The position numbers and the translations under genes were made by a program. The notes under the pieces are model-generated. The model made no database searches. It was not told the origin of the DNA and saw only the letters and a program-made list of their open reading frames with translations. A stretch of DNA of 9,346 nt from an uncultured bacterium. GTDB taxonomy: Bacteria; Pseudomonadota; Gammaproteobacteria; Burkholderiales; Burkholderiaceae_E. The stretch is from positions 1 through 9,346 of the forward strand of contig CAIPGD010000068.1 in the NCBI GenBank assembly GCA_903864485.1. Direction: 5' to 3'. Within the stretch, counting starts at the first letter, position 1, and each line of letters starts with the position of its first letter. Of this stretch, positions 7,067 through 9,346 are shown one piece after another.

Positions 7067-7255
7067 ATGGACCCGATCAAGATCGAGTTGCTGGTCGAAT
7101 TTGCGGTTGTACTTGCGGCGCCGCCTCTCTACCAGTACTACCTCTGGCGTAAGGGCAAGACCAACTCGCCTCAAATTTGGCGAGCAGTGAGGCTTTTCGC
7201 GCCTCTATACGGACTGGTACTTGTGGCGTTGAGCTTGCTGCTCACGAAAGAGTGA
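7067..7255 (+). CDS. Small hypothetical membrane protein, two predicted membrane segments
   Basis: A 62-residue protein I do not recognise. Two hydrophobic stretches, about residues 7-26 (LLVEFAVVLAAPPLYQYYLW) and 42-59 (VRLFAPLYGLVLVALSLL), flank a basic connector with WRKGKTNS and WRAVR. This suggests a hairpin-like inner-membrane protein with the loop in the cytoplasm. A weak ribosome-binding stretch, GGTGAAG at 7053-7059, precedes ATG 7067 by 7 bases. It lies 46 bases after mmsA on the same strand and its stop overlaps the converging exonuclease gene by 14 bases. The amino-acid composition, charge pattern and start signal favour a real gene, but no function can be assigned. Confidence 0.6.
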   Translation: MDPIKIELLVEFAVVLAAPPLYQYYLWRKGKTNSPQIWRAVRLFAPLYGLVLVALSLLLTKE

Positions 7256-8282
7256 TTGTTTCGCTCACCGAGTTTCGCTCGGTGTAGCGGCTGCGGGCAT
7301 CGAGTGTGTCGAGCCGCAAGCGAATCGGTGCTTTATAGACCTCGTTCCTAAGCCAATTGAGCTCGTCTTGAAGCCGGTTCGCTTCTGCCACGAGAGTGAG
7401 CGCCCAGGCCTTGGGTTGACCGTCGTCTCCGCTGTGCCAGCGATAACCCCGGCCTTTGAGATTGTCCTTTCGATCAAAGGGTGCCTGCAATGCCCAAAGC
7501 TTGTGCTCGAGTCGCCCAGAGCTTTCGAGCAACCAGGCCAACGCCGGTCGCGCCGAATTATTTTCAGGTCTGGCGGGCTCCTTTTCCGGATGGGTGATCT
7601 CATCCTCCAAGGGCCGCGGAAACGGCCTGGAAAGCACCTCCAAGACGGCCCTGCAATCCATGACCGCCCTGTGAGCACCAAAAAAGAGCCCGGACGCCAG
7701 CGCCAGATGGCCGAGCGCATTGCTGGCGAAGCCATGCTCGCGCCAGGGGACTTCGCGGGCGGAGCAGGCCCAGTGGCGATCGGCAAAGCAATCGAAGCGG
7801 CGCTCGACCATGGCACGGTCGTATTCTGCGTTGTGAGCAATGATGATCGACGCTTCCTTAGCCAGGCGTCGAACTGAGTCGTCATTGATTCGGCGACCTT
7901 TGACCATCTCGTCCGAAATGCCGTGCACCGCGATCGCAGCGGGCGGAATGGGGCAACCCGGGTCTTCAAGTTCGTCGAGCACCTTGATGACCCGAAGGAT
8001 CCGGGCGGTCGCGGGCTCAAACTCAAAGCTCAAGACACCCAGTTCAACGATTTGGTCGTTGGCCCGATCCAGACCGGTCGCTTCCACATCCAGAATCAGA
8101 CCACGGGCGGTGGGGGCGCCGGTTGGGGCATTGAAGTAATCGCGCGGGGTTAGTTCGCGTGCGATCCGATAGCGTGGATCGCGTTCGACCAATGGGGCAA
8201 TCTGGTCGACCAGTGCGCTGGCTTCCGTTGGGCTGAGTGTCCCAGCCTGCCAGCGTTGAAGGGTATCGGGGTCAAACATCAT
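7242..8282 (-). CDS. DEDDh-family 3'-5' exonuclease with extra N- and C-terminal regions
   Basis: Predicted DnaQ-like exonuclease of 346 residues, acting on DNA or RNA ends in the cytoplasm with two divalent metal ions. The catalytic set is complete: Exo I DVEATGL with Asp65 and Glu67, Exo II HNAEYDRAMVE with Asp155, Exo III HRAVMD with His204 and Asp209. The first 60 residues are a charged leader (MMFDPDTLQRWQAG, PRDYF). Beyond residue 220 is a region of about 125 residues with KGRGYRWHSGDDGQPKAW (274-291) and a possible helix LVAEANRLQDELNWLRNEVY. This layout differs from the polymerase III epsilon subunit and from RNase T, so neither symbol is used. ATG 8282 is followed at once by a second ATG (8279); neither has a clear ribosome-binding site. 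The gene lies 60 bases downstream of the YigZ-like gene on the same strand. Its last codons hold a 7-bp hairpin. Confidence 0.85.
   Translation of the reverse strand: MMFDPDTLQRWQAGTLSPTEASALVDQIAPLVERDPRYRIARELTPRDYFNAPTGAPTARGLILDVEATGLDRANDQIVELGVLSFEFEPATARILRVIKVLDELEDPGCPIPPAAIAVHGISDEMVKGRRINDDSVRRLAKEASIIIAHNAEYDRAMVERRFDCFADRHWACSAREVPWREHGFASNALGHLALASGLFFGAHRAVMDCRAVLEVLSRPFPRPLEDEITHPEKEPARPENNSARPALAWLLESSGRLEHKLWALQAPFDRKDNLKGRGYRWHSGDDGQPKAWALTLVAEANRLQDELNWLRNEVYKAPIRLRLDTLDARSRYTERNSVSETITLS
7266..7284 (+). other. 7-bp inverted repeat just after the small membrane protein gene
   Basis: CACCGAG and CTCGGTG with a 5-base loop form a perfect stem, 10 bases after the stop of the + strand gene and inside the last codons of the exonuclease gene. 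GTTTCGCTC occurs twice, at 7258-7266 and 7272-7280. There is no T-run after the stem on the + strand and none on the minus strand, so it does not qualify as an ordinary intrinsic terminator. It could still stabilise the end of the mmsA transcript. Confidence 0.4.
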
Positions 8283-8342
8283 GGACTTTGGCTTGCATGG
8301 CGGGAGATTAACCGAGTTCGGGCCCTCACTCTGATCTAACGT

Positions 8343-8939
8343 CTAGATCGAAGATCGATCGATCCATTCGACCCGTCCCAGACCGACTTCGTTGATCCGA
8401 GCAGTGAGCGCCTCACGATCGGATTCGGGCAGTTCAAAGCAAAGCTCCACCTGGCTCTGGTGATCAACTCCGGTCAAAACCGCCCCCGCTGACGTTAACT
8501 CCCGGCGAAGGGTGCCTTCCAGAGGGTAGGGAATTCGACAACATAGTTGAGATCGTCGTTGAAAGGGCGTCTTTTGGGCGACGAGTAGGGCTTGGGCGAT
8601 CGTATCGGTATAGGCCCGAACCAGGCCCCCAGCGCCCAGACGTACCCCACCAAAGTAGCGAACGACCGACGCGAGAACACCCTCCAAATCCTGATGGCGC
8701 AACACTTCGAAAATCGGTCGCCCAGCGGTTCCCGATGGCTCGCCATCATCATTGGCGGCTGACTGACCACCGGCCAGCATGGCCCAACAAACATGGGCAG
8801 CGCCCGGGTGCGCCTCTCGGATGGCGCGAACTCGGCCCAGCGCGGTCTGACGATCCAGAATGGGTTCAACGCAACCGATAAAGCGGCTTTTGCGAATCAG
8901 AAGCTCACTGTGGGCGGGGCCTTCCAGACAGAACGGCAT
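8343..8939 (-). CDS. yigZ: YigZ/IMPACT family protein
   Basis: Conserved cytoplasmic protein of 198 residues, normal length for the bacterial YigZ/IMPACT family, whose biochemical role is not settled; eukaryotic IMPACT regulates the kinase GCN2. The signature is unmistakable: DDGEPSGTAGRPIFEVL (64-80) and VVRYFGGVRLGAGGLVRAY (92-110), followed by the C-terminal alpha/beta domain (about 130-195) that resembles the end of elongation factor G. An N-terminal RKSRFIG (16-22) also fits the family. ATG 8939 gives a normal N-terminus, but no good ribosome-binding site is visible before it. It lies 95 bases after the CBS protein gene and 60 bases before the exonuclease gene, all on the minus strand; co-transcription is possible but not shown. 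Confidence 0.93.
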   Translation of the reverse strand: MPFCLEGPAHSELLIRKSRFIGCVEPILDRQTALGRVRAIREAHPGAAHVCWAMLAGGQSAANDDGEPSGTAGRPIFEVLRHQDLEGVLASVVRYFGGVRLGAGGLVRAYTDTIAQALLVAQKTPFQRRSQLCCRIPYPLEGTLRRELTSAGAVLTGVDHQSQVELCFELPESDREALTARINEVGLGRVEWIDRSSI

Positions 8940-9034
8940 GTTGGGTCAGAACGAAGGAATGTCCCCCTACTTTGCCGGAACGGTGGGTCGGCGTCAGCAC
9001 CTTGGACGTCAACCTCAACTTTCAGAGCTAGCCC
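8940..9034. other. Intergenic gap between the CBS gene and yigZ
   Basis: Ninety-five bases without a recognised gene. I see no convincing promoter pair, terminator hairpin or ribosome-binding site for the minus-strand yigZ. This is one of the larger gene-free stretches in the window. Confidence 0.5.
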
Positions 9035-9346
9035 TTAGGTTCGATGCGCCGCCTTGGGTTCGCTGATGCGGTCGAGGGCACGTCCGGCTCGGGCTGCGTC
9101 CTGATGTACGAGGTCGCCAAGGGCGACGATACCGACAAGGTGTCCGTCGTCGCCAACCACCGGCATGCGGCGGATGCCCATGCGAGCCATTCGCTCAAGG
9201 ACTTCGTCGCACGCTTCATCCGTGCGGCAAGTCTGGACGTCAACGGTCATGGCATCCGAGCATTTCCAGCCGTCTGGTGTTGCGCCCAACGCGGTCGCAC
9301 GTACGGTGATGTCGCGGTCGGTAATGATTCCGACAACGGTCGGCCC
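9035..9346 (-). CDS. CBS-domain protein, C-terminal 103 residues (5' end outside window)
   Basis: C-terminal part of a tandem CBS-domain protein of the small stand-alone type that often binds adenine nucleotides and responds to cell energy state. The frame is open to the window edge, so the true start lies beyond 9346; the TTG at 9289 is not a start. The fragment opens with the end of the first CBS motif, VVGIITDRDITVRA (4-17), and continues with a second motif: CSDAMTVDVQTC, then MARMGIRRMPVVGDDGHLVG and IVALGDLVHQD. After that comes a short charged tail ending KAAHRT. The two GI(I/V)..-D motifs match the paired CBS (Bateman) fold. The partner or ligand is unknown. The protein could be longer with a fused domain upstream that cannot be seen. 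Confidence 0.88.
   Translation of the reverse strand, partial: GPTVVGIITDRDITVRATALGATPDGWKCSDAMTVDVQTCRTDEACDEVLERMARMGIRRMPVVGDDGHLVGIVALGDLVHQDAARAGRALDRISEPKAAHRT

Noticed and set aside
7266..7284. Intrinsic terminator after the small membrane protein
   Set aside because: The stem is good but no T-run follows it on either strand.
8345..8362. GATCGA-type short repeat near the yigZ stop
   Set aside because: Short self-complementary GATC repetition inside coding sequence; too short and too common to claim a site.

Overview
This window looks like a chromosomal stretch from a moderately GC-rich Gram-negative proteobacterium, probably beta or gamma. The reasons are an AcnB-type aconitase with near-E. 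coli residue numbering, a Sbp/CysP-type sulfate-binding protein, a YigZ/IMPACT protein, a lipoprotein with a Gly at +2, and closely packed genes. The genus cannot be named from the sequence. No rRNA, tRNA, CRISPR array, insertion sequence or phage gene was seen, and no gene-free stretch exceeds 100 bases.

Layout from left to right. (1) The 3' end of a periplasmic sulfate-binding protein gene is followed 11 bases later by crcB, a fluoride channel, on the + strand. (2) A convergent two-gene minus-strand unit follows: an outer-membrane-type YHYH lipoprotein and a HupE/UreJ-like membrane protein with a periplasmic EF-hand loop. The two are 4 bases apart, and a hairpin made by Gly/Pro codons covers their junction. 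(3) Divergent from these, on the + strand, are acnB, which carries a single-base frameshift in the middle of an otherwise intact reading frame, then a 6-unit tandem octamer repeat over the acnB stop codon, then mmsA, then a 62-residue membrane protein. (4) A minus-strand block closes the window: a CBS-domain protein cut by the window end, a YigZ/IMPACT protein, and a DEDDh 3'-5' exonuclease with an extra C-terminal region. The exonuclease ends tail to tail with the small membrane protein.

How the genes may work together. MmsA makes propionyl-CoA. AcnB runs the TCA cycle and in enterobacteria also works on methylcitrate-cycle intermediates, so acnB-mmsA may link branched-chain or inositol breakdown to propionate oxidation (inference). 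The YHYH lipoprotein and HupE-like protein appear translationally coupled. They are the best candidate here for an uncharacterised system, possibly handling a metal ion. The remaining genes are ordinary housekeeping or stress functions.
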